Part shown: in pieces, positions 43,475 to 55,261 of the stretch | Numbering within the stretch: the first letter of the stretch is position 1 | Layout of the letters: each line of letters starts with the position of its first letter | Assembly: GCA_011009095.1 (NCBI GenBank) | Contig: VTPC01000791.1 | Span: forward strand, 1-64,000 | Reading direction: 5' to 3' | Source of the DNA: Ignelater luminosus | Taxonomy: Eukaryota > Arthropoda > Insecta > Coleoptera > Elateridae | DNA length: 64,000 nucleotides | Notes under the pieces: model-generated | What the model was told of the DNA's origin: nothing | Database searches by the model: none | Seen by the model: the letters and a program-made list of their open reading frames with translations, nothing else | Made by a program: the position numbers and the translations under genes

Positions 43475-45990
43475 CCTCTTTGTGCCCAATGTATCATATT
43501 TGATACCTACCGCCTAATAGAGCTGCCAATTTAAATTTTGATCCCGGGAGGTGTTGCAACCTATTGCTAACTTACAGCAAGCTTGATTCATACCCATAAG
43601 CCGGGTTTTGATCTCTACTAGCTTTGAAAATTTACTATGTTGATTGAAGGGTTACTCATTGCATGTGACGTTTCAGTGCAACGACTAATTTAGCTATAGT
43701 TATTATTTGGCATCTCCTTCTCAGGATAAGTTTTTTTTTAATAAAGAATCGATGCCCTAGTTTGCTGAAATATCTTTATTTATACTCTGGTATAGAAATA
43801 AATGCAGGTATTCACCCTAAGGAGCAATGTATCGTATTTGATATTCTGGGCACTGGCGAAAAAGTGCATGGTTTTTGTATTACCAAATAATTTTTATCAT
43901 GATAATTCAAGCCATTCCCACATATTCTGTAATCCAGTTTGGACTTTTCTATGTAATGTCACAGAAACGACACATTAGATTTTAAAACCTATAAAGTGGA
44001 TTACGTATATGTGATATCATAAGCACGGACGTCATTAGGTTATAATTTGATACTGTGGGCACCCAAGAATGCATACTGCTTTTTTCCTCATTTCTGTCTA
44101 CTTTTTTTATTGTTCAGATGCAACGTAAAATAGAGACAACTCAGAAGGGCCGGGTGCTTCATAAGTTTGTTGCATCTTCAGTTGACGGCCAGGACGAACA
44201 TTTACCCGATTCCGACTCTGATTCAGAAGATCTGGATCTGGTTATGACAGCGATAGTTCCAGTGACATTCCTTTGGCTCAACTTCTCGGACCGCAGAAGA
44301 AGAACAAACGCCCATTCCAGAATTGGGCGCCAGTTGCTGCAAATTCTGAAAAATCCACACCCGTCTGACAAAAATTTTTTTTCCGATGACCTATTAGGCA
44401 CATTGTGGAAGAGTCAAATTTATACAAAACCCAAATAAGGCTCTCAATGTTACGGTTGCCGAACTAGAACAATTTATCGGTGTAACAATCTATATGTTAA
44501 TTTTTGATCTGCATCGAACCCAGAATTATTGGAAAGTAGAATTCAGATTATCGCAAGTAGCAGACGTGATGAGTAGAAACCGTTACGAGGAGATTAGGAA
44601 ATATCTTCATTTCAATAACAATTACGAAATGCCAGAAAGACACGCTGACGACTTCGATAGGCTTTATAAAATCCGTCCTCTTTTAGACAACCTTGTTTCA
44701 AATGTCAGAGCATTCCTTTGCAAGGCCAGATGTTTTGTGCAGATGAGCAGATCATTCCCTTCAAAAGGAAATCGGCTTTGAAATGCTACAACCCAAAAAA
44801 ACATAAATGGGGATATAAACTTTTTGCACTGTGTGATGTTTATGGCACCGTCTATAATTCTGATGTTTATACTGGGAAAATCGTTCCTAAACCTTACCAT
44901 CGTGATATTGGGGCAAGCGGAAATATCGTCCTGCAATTATCAAACATTATTTCTAGTGATCAAACTTATCTTCTATACTTCGATCATTGGTTTTCGTTAC
45001 CACTTTTGTTCGTAGAATTGTACAAAAGAGGAATTGGTGCCATTGGGACTATCAGATTACCAAGGTTTCCTGGATGTGCCTTCACTAGTAATGCAAACCT
45101 AAAAAAGAAAGGCAGAGGAACATATGAGGAAAAAGAATCGGCGATCGAGAATGTGAATATCAGAACAATAAAATGGTTCGATAATAGAGGAGTTATCCTA
45201 GCTACTACCTTTTCAAGTGCTGAACCATTGCGTAAAACTGAAAGGTGGGACAAAAACGAAAAGAAGAAAGTAGCAATTCAAAAGCCTTATGCTGTTGATA
45301 TATACAATAAGTTTATGGGTGGAGTAGACCTCCTTGATGGTCAACTAGCTTATTATCGTATATATGTTAGATTAAAGAAATATTACATGAGATTCTTTTA
45401 TCACTTCATTGATAAATGATAAATGCCTGGAATTGGTACAGTGTTCCAAAATGAAATAAAAGATCGACTCTACTTCAAAACATCTGCTGAGAAAAGCTTA
45501 TGTCTTCTCAAGAAGTCTACTTTAGACAGAAAACGTGGCAGAAAGTCTAACGAAAGAGATAGCGTTGGAAGGAAATACGAGCAAAAGGAAAAAGGGGGAC
45601 CTACAGCGCCACTTCCATCCTTTGATGTAAGGAGAGATCAAACGGGCCACTGGCCTATTGTAGTAGACAAAAGACTTCATTGTAAATATCCCGGCTGTAA
45701 AAAACTCTTGAGTATAAAGTGCTATAAATGCAATATACACTTATGTTTACGAAAAGATAAGAATTGCTTTGTTGAGTTACACGTGTGAAACCAATGAAGT
45801 ACATTTAATATTATTGTAGATCTTTTCAGTTAGTGCCCGAAATATCATATTCGATACCAAGCGGTATTTTCAAAAACAAAAGCTGTTTTTCAAAATTTAC
45901 AAAAAATTATTGTCTGGCTATGCCTAAATGACTCCTATACTCAATCAAATATTTTTTTCTAATTAAAGAAAGAAATTGGGCACAAAGAGA
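43475..45990 (+). mobile_element. piggyBac element, full length by its ends
   Basis: The left end CCTCTTTGTGCCCAAT (43475-43490) and right end ATTGGGCACAAAGAGA (45975-45990) are inverted copies with one mismatch at the outermost base. Each is flanked by TTAA (43471-43474 and 45991-45994), the diagnostic piggyBac target duplication. Subterminal repeats of the form TATCATATTTGATAC occur near 43492, 43828 and 45842. Length is 2516 bases, normal for an autonomous piggyBac. A transposase pseudogene lies inside on the plus strand. Confidence 0.93.
44118..45788 (+). pseudogene. piggyBac transposase, frameshifted
   Basis: Several plus-strand frames together cover the whole protein. The acidic N-terminus begins at ATG 44118 (ends near DSDSDSEDLDL). 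Then, one frame over, SSDIPLAQLLGPQ and KRPFQNWAP. Then 44446-44700 with TVAELEQFIGVTIYML and RYEEIRKYLHFNN. The 233-codon frame 44718-45419 holds the catalytic core: ALCDVYG, YFDHWFSLPLL and KFMGGVDLLDG, the three sites equivalent to the DDD triad of piggyBac, all Asp retained. Two stops (TGA TAA) at 45417-45422 precede the C-terminal frame 45423-45788. That frame contains RLYFKTSAEKSLCLL and a cysteine-rich end (CKYPGCKK, CYKCNIHLCLRKDKNCF) that binds DNA in relatives. At least four lesions separate it from an intact gene. Confidence 0.92.
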
Positions 45991-46138
45991 TTAAGTGTGA
46001 CTTCCAGAATTTCAAGTAATTTTAAATGTTGGCGTTGTAATTTTAGGTAAATAAACAGATATTCATTTCAAGTAAATAACAGATTAATTCACCTTGAAAA
46101 TTGGAATACGCAGTAAACAGCAGTTAAATAAACCCAAA

Positions 46139-46535
46139 TTCGTGGACGGCCGGTGCTAGAATATTTAGTGCCTATGTTGGGATCTTCGTGCGGTAAACAA
46201 AGTGATGCGTGGTACGTTTAATGTCAGTTTCACTTGTCTTATTTGCCATTGTACAGCGGTTGGTCAGTGAGGCGTAACCTTGTTAATACTCATAGACACA
46301 AAATAATCAACAAATTATTAGTTAGAAATCATGAGTTACGTCGTGCTGTCCAAGGTGTAGGGGAATCTTTAAAATCACGGACGGTGCTAGCACATTTGAT
46401 ACTCCTCTATAGCAGAATACCTAAAAGCGCCTCCGTGTGCTAAACAGAGTGGTGCGTCTAATGTCATTTTCATTTCAGTTGTCTTATTCTTTACTGTGCA
46501 GCATCTACTCACCGTGGTGTCTATGGTAAGTTGCT
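46139..46535. repeat. Two tandem copies of a small dispersed repeat
   Basis: The segments 46139-46270 and about 46376-46535 are diverged direct copies. Both contain a GGACGG..GGTGCTAG block, a GCTAAACA-or-GGTAAACA block, a TTAATGTCA-like block and TTGTCTTATT. The last part also matches the arm of the hairpin at 63673-63829, so all three belong to one family. Confidence 0.55.
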
Positions 46536-46867
46536 TCATTTGCACGTCCTTGCTCCAGCCCTGTAGTTACTATAAAGTACAGAGGTAGAACAATATTTAA
46601 TATTCAACAAAAACATCCCTCTTTTCAGGGTAGTTAAGTTAAACGAAAAGCTACTTTTAAAATAAATGTCAGAAAGTTAGTTCAGTCAAAGTATATTGTT
46701 TCTATGGCAAGAAATGTATTATAAAAAATCGATTACATTTTTTAAGTTTCTGGTCCCTACAGTGCGATGCGAGATGAACAGAAAAATGTATTGTACATGA
46801 TACATTTTTATCTCCGAAACAGGTGAAGCGCTTATTAAAGATTACTCAATGAATTGTGATGCTGTTT

Positions 46868-47085
46868 TGCACAAGATACCGAATTGGATAAAGTAGACAT
46901 TCTTGAAATGCAAATTTATTTTACTGATGATCATCTTGTTGTTTATCGTTCTTACCGTTTGTCATACAACGAACGATAACTCGTGCATGCTATCGTTAAC
47001 GATTTACTCACCAGTAGAGTAATTAGAGAATCAAATTCCCATATTCGAGTCCGATTATTTCGGTAAAAAAAGAAATAGGAGCATC
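46868..47085 (+). pseudogene. Ty3/gypsy reverse transcriptase N-terminal relic
   Basis: The plus strand reads LDKVDILEMQIYFTDDHLVV, then YRSYRLSYNER, stop, VNDLLTSRVIRESNS. One frame over follows FPYSSPIISVKKEIG. This is the start of gypsy RT ('P-x-x-x-(R/K)-PYR-(L/M)-S...(V/I)-x-x-(L/M)-L-x-x-x-(V/I)-IR-x-S-x-SP(Y/W)-(A/S)SP-(I/V)-(V/I)-x-VKKKDG'). The palm with the YVDD site is absent. An unrelated DD41D element starts 190 bases further on. Confidence 0.75.
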
Positions 47086-47275
47086 TACTAATAGAGCGAA
47101 AGTTCCAAGTTGTAAACTACGACAGAAGCTATATGGATAGCATTCACAAGTTACTGTCGAAAAATCCAAATAATTCTGAAACTATAATTGTGCAAATTGC
47201 ACATCGAACTGTTAAACCAAACGGATCAAAATTACCAAAAACGATAGTGTTGTGAACACCGAAGATTTAGTTGTA

Positions 47276-48737
47276 CATGATGTTCGACAATTGGTGGAAC
47301 ATGTAAAACTGAGACGAAAATGTTTATCGAAGAGAGTTTCTAGACCCTCAAAAAAACAATTTAAGAACTTTAAATATGACAACATAGGACAAACATACAA
47401 ACAATAATCATGAAGATCCAGTAATAAATTGATCGTAAAAACTAAACTTATGTTAGTATAACTTAGTTTAACAAATGTTCAAATTGTCGTCCATTAGCTT
47501 CCAGGCAGGCGGTTGCTCACGATGATATTGCATCATGAACATTACTAAGCTGTTGTGGAGTAATCAATTGTACACTGTCTATTATTCGTAGATCTTGTAT
47601 ATTTTCTGGAGGTGTGTGGTAAAGCTTTTCCTTCAGAAAACCCCAAACAAAGAAATCCGTAGGATTTAGATCAGGGGACCACGGTGGCCACGATACAGGA
47701 CCATTACAACCTATCCAACGCTGTGGAAAAGTTTCGTTCAAAGATTTGACGTTATAGGTACAATGAGCTGGAGCACCATTATGCATCCAGATCAGTCCAT
47801 TTCGCAGATTGAGTGAAGAATCGTCTATCAGTTCATTAATGAATTGAAAATTCTCCATTCAGGCGTTGTGGTAAAAAGTGAGGTTCAATAATGTTGCCTG
47901 CTAGTACTCCCATCCAAACATTTAAAAAGAATCCGACCTGGTTTCTAGACGATCTCGTACAATGTGAATTTTCGTGAGCTTATTGATGCATATTGTGGCA
48001 ATTAAAAATGCCATCTCTTAAAAATATGGCTTCATCAGTGCACAATATTTGCTTATTTGCAACTCCTCTGATACTACTTCCAGGTTCTTTAGAAACACTT
48101 TGTAAAATTTGTTCTTCTTGTTGAGGGTTAAGACGAGTTTGCGGAGCACCAGCATCAATTCTGTTTGGTATCATTCGACCTGAATCTCTCGACCGTCGAT
48201 CTAATCTTCTAAATCTGTTTGCTGATTGTCGACGACGACTTGGAAACCTTCTCAAGTATTCAGCTTTCGCGGCATTGCCATTTCCCTCGCAAACGTCATA
48301 AACCCGGTATGTATCGGTATATTCGTGGAAACTAAACTCCATCGCTTACCAATAAATGATTCCAAGGCGAAACTAAAATTATGACAGATTCGGAATGAAA
48401 ACAGCAATAATTTATCGAATAAAAGGCTCAGCTTCTTTGTACAATATTGCCATTAACACGATTTTTGTCGAAAACATCAATTTTTAGTTCAATAAAGTAA
48501 AAGCATTTTAAAATTTGCTGCTAGTTTACAAAATCTGTTGATAATATCCTTTCATAATATTGCAAGTGCGAGGTGTAACCAATACCGGTTTTTTATTTTA
48601 CGCAGTATTTCTTGTTCAAAATTTTCAACTTTGATTGACCTGTGAAGAAAGAGGAGACATCCACGAACATTTTCTTTTCAGTTTTAGTCGGGGAATCTTT
48701 CTACGTGAGATTGTTCCACCAATTGTCGAACACACTG
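47276..48737 (-). mobile_element. Second DD41D-type transposon, deleted
   Basis: Left end CATGATGTTCGACAATTGG (from 47276) and right end (inverted CAGTGTGTTCGACAATTGG, ending 48737) form TIRs flanked by TA (47274-47275, 48738-48739). Similarity continues inward (TAAAACTGAGACGAAAATG versus TAAAACTGAAAAGAAAATG on the inner arms), with a ~25-base deletion in the left arm. The element is 1462 bases. The transposase reads on the minus strand and belongs to the same broad group as the one at 33.5 kb but to a different family. Confidence 0.88.
47463..48342 (-). pseudogene. Deleted transposase of the second DD41D-type element
   Basis: The start is at 48342. The N-terminal HTH region includes YDVCEGNGNAAKAEYLRRFP and SRDSGRMIPNRIDAGAPQT, then RLNPQQEEQILQSV. 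A deletion fuses this directly to ILCTDEAIF, the first catalytic box. The second half is in another frame: LIWMHNGAPAHCTYNVKSL, where relatives have QQDGAPAH, so the second Asp is Asn. Then WPPWSPDLNPTDFFVWGFLK with the third Asp, 40 residues after the Asn. A stop falls at codon 47519-47517, and reading on gives CLEANGRQFEHL to the true end at 47463. Confidence 0.85.
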
Positions 48738-49039
48738 TATATCATTTCAGATCAGCCGATGGATGAGTACAACTAATTATTGAATTAATTAGTAGTTTGG
48801 ACTTTTTATGGTATGCTCAGATATTGTTGCTAGATGATTTGAGCATGACAGAGTTATCCCACCATTATTCTATTCGCAGCTTCAATATAACTACTCACAT
48901 GTGTTTCAAACCTAGTTAAATTACATTTTTATGAATTAATTAATTATTAAGTAAGCAATTTTAGCCTAAGTAGAATGGACAGTATTCTGGTTGTCGTCTT
49001 AACAAACCTGGGTGTTGAGGTCTCTAGCGAGGTTAACGC

Positions 49040-50070
49040 GTACTTCAGATAACATTTAACTTTAATCTAGATAACTATAAAACAATAATTTCCTTAAATA
49101 TACCAATTCTTAATTTTAAAAAAGCAAACTAGGGATATATGCTATTATATGATTTAATAGACAATGCAAATTGGCGTGAATGTACTAGTTCTAGTGACGT
49201 AAATACTCAGGTAGAAAGCTTTTATAATATCCTTGACAACATCTTCAAGCAATCAGTTCCTGTTATTGCGCATGGTTTAATCGGTATATTATTTATATGA
49301 TAAAAGAAAAGGAAAAATGCCGTTCTAAATATAATACATTGAAATTAAATTATTTACAGTCGACTATTGCGAGCTAGGTTAAAAAATTAAATTAAATTTT
49401 GTTTTACAAGAAATATCTCGCGTTGGTTAAAATTGATGTCAAGCAAAAGCCCGAGAATTTCTGGAAACCTGTGAATTGTAAAAAAAATAAGTCGTTGTTG
49501 CCTACAACTTTACATTATGCGGACCGGAATCTGGAGGAAGGAAAAGATATTGTACGGGATTGCTTTAGGGCTGTATACACGCCATCACGGCCGATCATTG
49601 AAAATGAATTTGAACAGTCACCTACTAAGACAATATCTGCATTACTTATTAATAAATAAAAAGTTATTAAGGCCATTAAACAGTTAAACAATAATAAATC
49701 GGTTGGTATTAATGACGTTCCAGTGTATACATCCTTAAAGGGTGTGCGAACCTCTATGCAATATTACAAATTCTTCGTTAAGTAGTATATAATATCTATC
49801 CGGTTAGGTGGTCGACATCCAAAATATGCCCTATTCAGAAATCAGGAAATCGAAGACTTATTAAAAATTGTCGCCCCATCTGCATAGTATCTCTGTTTGC
49901 GAAAGTTTTTGAAATAGTATTGTATAACGATATATTCTATCAAGTAAAAGATACCATACACAAGAAAAAACCAGTTGGACGTTGTCTATGCTGATTTTTC
50001 TAAATCATTCGACGAAGTTGGTCATTACGCTTTACTGCTTAAACTATCACTACCAACCTTCTGCATCTCT
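49040..50070 (+). pseudogene. Non-LTR retrotransposon ORF2 relic (Jockey/CR1-like)
   Basis: Plus-strand pieces in order are as follows. LYDLIDNANWRECTSSSDVN near 49143 and VESFYNILDNIF (linker after the endonuclease). The 86-codon frame 49399-49659 with YKKYLALVKIDVKQKPENFW and ADRNLEEGKDIVRDCFRAVY. KAIKQLNNNKSVGINDVP near 49670. RWSTSKICPIFRNQEI-like remnants near 49800. QLDVVYADFSKSFDEVGHYA at 49971, the first catalytic motif of RT. The sequence diverges after about 50070, so the FADD box is missing. Many stops and shifts show it is old. Confidence 0.7.
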
Positions 50071-52142
50071 TTAAAGGTAACCAATGACTTTTTTAAAAAA
50101 GTGACCACTTTCAACTTTGTAGCCAAAGTTAGGGGGGTTGCCAATCGTACCCCATTACGAAATTTTTGCTGTAGACTAAAAAAACTTATATATTTATGTA
50201 GAAGCAACAGTGAAAGATTCATGGTAAAGGAAGCAAACAACGTGAATTTTTTGAAAAATTAAACGAAGTCTCCGTATTTTGAAAATCTGTTTCCGTTACC
50301 TCGAGATAAAATCGTAAAACAACTGTCATTACTCCCACACATCTCTACTTTTTTTTGACAGCCGTTTCTCCCTCTTTTTGACAAATCAGTAGCACTTTCG
50401 CGTCTATTCGAATCAACGTGTATGCAGTCTACAGTCATATCACAAACTACAGCGAAGCATAGTCTGCTGCATGAAAAAACTTGGTAAATGTAAAAGAAAG
50501 CTCAGAGTTTAAATGGGAAAAAGAAAATTGCTTTGAATTTAGACGGAGTGAAAGAATTTGCGGACAATGACTTTCACAGGTTGAATACCTCCGATGAAAT
50601 GTGCCAAAGTTTCGTCATCAGGTTGTTCTACACAATATGAGTTAGCACAATATGATATGACGGTTTAATTTCTAATAGGTTCGAATACTTACTGGTCAAA
50701 CCAAGCCATCAGAACGCATGAGTTCATTTTAGACATTCCAAAAGTTGCTAGAAAAACTCCACGTCTTACAGCTGCGCAAAATCCCTGGAACAACCATGAT
50801 ACTTTTACCGTTTTCAATTTCACTTTTCCACAACTTCTTGAGGTCTTGCCTTACCCAGCGGGTGAAAGTGTAGATGACAAAAAAAAGCAGAAAAAAGAAA
50901 AGAAAAAACAAAACCCCCATATAGCCAAAATGAGCTAACACCGAGCTATTAACGTACTTTTAGCTTTAAATACTAAAAGTAGTAACCTAGCACATTCATA
51001 GATAGGGTTTTGTCAGCTAGGGCCAAGTTTAATAGCAACGTTAAATGCGCGGTAGTATACTAACCTAATAGATTCGCAGAAGCACATTTTAGTTTGTGTG
51101 TCATTGCACTTCTAGATCCTTGTTTATTAACACGTCTAAAAGGTACTTAATAGGGCAGGAGCTAATATGGTTAAAAGTACTTTACCTAGAGACTCTATTG
51201 CGCCGGTTTGCTTTTCGTTATTAACGTTGTAATAAGTAAGCTAAAATGTGCGAATTAAATTACTCTCAAGAGCCGAAGAAGTTGTGCTCTTTCGCGCATA
51301 TAGAGTATCCTGTTTTTATTCACTTATAGCACTACTTACAATTTGCTTCTACAACTCGTTTTTGAAATATTTAATTTTGCATTTGATTAATAAAATGTTA
51401 CATTTCTGTTGGAATGCCATAATAAATTTATAATATTCATTGCTATGCATTTTCTAAAAAATCGAGGGTAGGTACTAATAGTTAATCAGTGGTACCAATC
51501 AAACTTAATGGAAACAAATACATTCAAAATAAAATTATTTTTCAAAATAATTAGCCATTTTAACAGGAACCTAATATTGAGTGGAGTCTTGGACTTTAGC
51601 AATGCATCGCCTCAAAGTTTAATAAAATCTGATTTCCCTGATTGTGCGCCAACCAATAGGGTTCTGGAAATTGAACCATCGTATAATAAATAGATTGAAA
51701 AAAATACTTAAATAATGCTCTATACACTTTTTTAAATCTCATTTAAGCATTTAGATTACAATTTGAAAATTTTATTAAACTTTGAGACGATTCAGTACTG
51801 TGCACACTATTAGGAGCAGGAAACTTAAGCAAAAACGTTTGATTAATTGTATTAGAATTTTTTTAATAATGATATATTGTTTATAGTAAATAAAATTATC
51901 AATACATTACAATACAGCACTAAAGATATCAAAAATTAACTGTTGTTAATCAGTTGGGAGCGCTTGGGTGTCTTCCAGAGGCACTTGGTTTTTGCGTCTA
52001 ACCGTGGCATTTCGAAACCACTGTTTTCTCTAATAATTGATAATTTATCTCTTTAAAATTGGCTAAGATATTTTCTAAAACAAATACAAGAACATACATT
52101 TAGAAATTATTTATTAAACCGATCGCAAAAGTACTCACGATA
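50071..52142. other. AT-rich stretch, nothing recognised
   Basis: Only short, motif-free open frames were seen. Confidence 0.35.
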
Positions 52143-52144
52143 TA

Positions 52145-53097
52145 CAGGGTGATTCCGAAATAGAGGGTATCCTTTTAATAGGTGATAAGTGAGGCTAAAT
52201 GAAGACAAAAAATGAAAAAACGAAGTGGCTCCGTGAAAGTTGAAAATTTTCACAATTTTCCTAAATATTAAAAACTGAAGCCGTCTCTGGTTAGAAAAAG
52301 AAAAGTGTTTCTTGTATAGTCGCCTTAAAAAGTGAAAGTTAAGGAGATTTACGGTGTTTTTAAACCCTTGTAGTGCAAGAACGAAAATTTACCAGACATG
52401 CCTATTTTCTTGGAACTTATAGTGCAGCTGCAGTAGCACAATGAACAATAAATGCCATCATAAGCTACCCCTGGTTTAACATGCAGGGTTGTTGAAATTC
52501 GTTAAAACAGTAAAAAAATAATAACAAAATTTATGTTACGAACAATTAGACTCCAGTCTCACAACCAACATTTTAATCCCTTATTATTATTTAGTCACAT
52601 GAATAGGAAACATTTTAAATGGCAATGGATTACACATACTACTTGAATGAAACATGCGTATGGAAGGTACTACTAACTGTCACATCTGTATTTAATTCAA
52701 TTTAATAAATTCAACCAATTTTTATTTATGTAGCATAATGCTTATTGAAGTTTTTGGTTCTTCGGAAGTTTACAGAAAAAAATCACCAACAGTAAAATTT
52801 TAATATTTTTCCGTTTGCAGATTATTTATGGCATTGTAGAAACCAGATAAACTATTATACCCCTCACATAAATAGAAAGAGCTACTTGCCAATGACAAGG
52901 ACAGTCAGTCAACCCCTATCGATTTTTACTTAAGTAAAACTATGAGAGAAGGAGCGGCTTGGCTTAGCGATTAAACTTCAATTGCATTTTTCTCGAAAAC
53001 TATGCAATTTTTACCTACCGTTTTTTATCGCAAATGTATGTACTATCACACTGCTATTCACCTTTAAGAGGATACCCTTTATTTCGGAATCACCCTG
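52145..53097. mobile_element. Non-autonomous TA-flanked element with CAGGGTG ends
   Basis: The left end CAGGGTGATTCCGAAATAGA and the right end (inverted CAGGGTGATTCCGAAATAAA) are inverted copies over about 43 bases, with TA at 52143-52144 and 53098-53099. The CAGGGTG start is typical of insect DD41D-type Tc1/mariner relatives. At 953 bases with no transposase motif it is a deletion derivative or MITE-like. Confidence 0.8.
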
Positions 53098-53099
53098 TA

Positions 53100-54796
53100 T
53101 AATTTTTTTTATCTCACTATTTGAGAAACTGAAAGTATTTTGGCAATCATGTAGAATGCTGGTCCCACACTTAGACACTTATACCCCGTCAACGTAACTT
53201 CTTTGGCCACAGCATTTGAAATGGTGGCTTTTAATATTTTTCTTCCGTAATTCGTGAAGGTGCAGCCCTCAATTCCTTTACAAAATTTGGGTCATGGCAT
53301 AATTATAACTTGCTATGGATTACTTAAACTAAAATCGGAAAATAAATAAAACAAAAAAACAATAATAAAAGTGTAATAACTTTACTTTTACAGTAAGAAA
53401 GACTGTAAAACCAGTAAAACTGCAGACACTTGTTCACTTCATGAAATCTTCAGAGGAAATGAGATAGTGAGATTTTAGAGCTACTTCTAGTGCGTTCTAG
53501 CCCGACAACAGTTTACAGTTATAAAAAGACTTATTGCAATTTAATGGTTAAATTCATTTAAGTATTTACGGTATTTACCTGAGAGCTAGGGATTGTTGGT
53601 CCTTTCATGGAATTTGAACAATAAATAAATTTAAAAGCTCATAAGGTTGGCCTTATTGTTACATCAAACAAGCAATCTCAACAAATTTCTAATAATTTTA
53701 TGTAAGTGTTACCTATTACATTTTTTGTATTGCATGTCAAAATCTCATCCGAGTTAAAGGCTTTGTACAAACGCTCAGAAGTTCTAAAGTGGTAAAAACC
53801 CTCTTTTGTATTTGTTTGTCACGCCATGAAAGAATCTGTGTTAAAAATGATCTCGAAAGTGCAAGATTCGGGTTTATATGCGTGATATACCTATACCTAT
53901 AATAACAATTTTATTTTGCATATTCGGCAGTTGGCATATACGAGTATAGAGGCTTTTGTATAATTGCATGTATGAGGACTGAAAAACATATAGAGATGCA
54001 TATGTTAATCCATTACAAATTTTAAATATATATTTTTGAATTTTTTTAAACCTTTGTCTATACCACTTAAATCTTCTCAAGGGTATAATAAGAATAACTG
54101 CATTGATAATAAATAAACGTCCTCTTTAACATCTCCTAGAAGGATAGATCTTTGAAATTTCTTACATTTAGTTTGTAAAGTTATAATTCCTCTTAACCTG
54201 TTAGAGCTAGTAAATAAGTAACGGTCACTATTATGAACACTATTTTAAGATTATATTTAAATAACATTTAAAATTAACCCTATTATATACATGTGTATAT
54301 TGTATATTTCTTTAAATTTGACATGCACGTATATTGTCGACCTGTATAGTTTTTACATTAAATAACCGATATATGTATATTACTAAATTTTATGGTATAT
54401 TCTAGTGCATTCTTTACGATACATGTCTGCCAAAATCCTAGTCGTAACTAGAATTAACGAAACATCTAATAAATATCTATTAATCTAGAAATAATAGATG
54501 ATATTATCAAAGTACGAAATTGAATTATTAATACATTTTTAGAACCTGAATTGTAACTGCTAATACGCCGCTAAACAGAAATGCTTGTAGCATCTTCTAA
54601 CGGTCCAAAATTACGCACTATCTGCAGGTTACAATAAAGCGTATTAGCGGCTTTTTACCAAGCTTGGCCGTGAAAATAATACTAAAACAATTTTAATAGT
54701 AGGCTACAAAACAGGATCTACTAAACCTGTAACTCTCCATGGTTATATGCTTCTTTTAGCTCATTTTGAGATTTTTAAACTGCTTTTAGCAATCTT
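53100..54796. other. AT-rich stretch, nothing recognised
   Basis: A weak 12-base inverted pair around GCTAATACGC at about 54560 and 54640 was noticed. No coding motif was recognised. Confidence 0.35.
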
Positions 54797-55217
54797 TGGC
54801 TATATGGGCCGCAAACAGCGGGGAGAGTTCTCCAACAAAGATGATGAAACAACGTGTCATAGTCGACATTTTCTGTCCCACCTGCTTGGTCAACAAACCC
54901 TTAGACCATAGCAAGAGATCGCGAATATCTATTTCCAATAGAAGCGGGATAAATTTGGACATGAAGCGCGAAAGACTTCTTCTACTGAAATTGACATCAT
55001 TCATGACTCCACATTTCGTTTGGCTGAAGAAAGAGTAGATGGATTATTTATAAAAGCTATCCAGGATAACTTGAAATCTGTTACTGAAGAAGAAATTAGA
55101 ATCGCCAAAAAAAGACAGGAGGTGATTTTAGTTGATAGAAAGGAATTCGCACTCATCGCAGGCACAGCCAATGGCGGAGAGATACAGGAAGAATTCTATT
55201 TATTGGGTCAAGAGTGA
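54797..55217 (+). other. Unidentified coding-like segment
   Basis: Two overlapping plus-strand frames (54796-55038 and 55020-55217) can be read with little interruption. The downstream one is hydrophilic and continues FRLAEERVDGLFIKAIQDNL, then TEEEIRIAKKRQEVI. It has the look of real coding sequence rather than AT-rich noise, but I recognise no family. It lies directly upstream of the truncated mariner copy D and could be part of an unidentified transposon or a decayed host exon. Confidence 0.3.
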
Positions 55218-55261
55218 AGTCTTGTTCTATTTGTGATAATCATATAGAAGGGAAGAAACTC

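Noticed and set aside
54550-54660. Inverted GCTAATACGC pair as a MITE
   Set aside because: Only about 12 bases match in inverted orientation and no target duplication was found.
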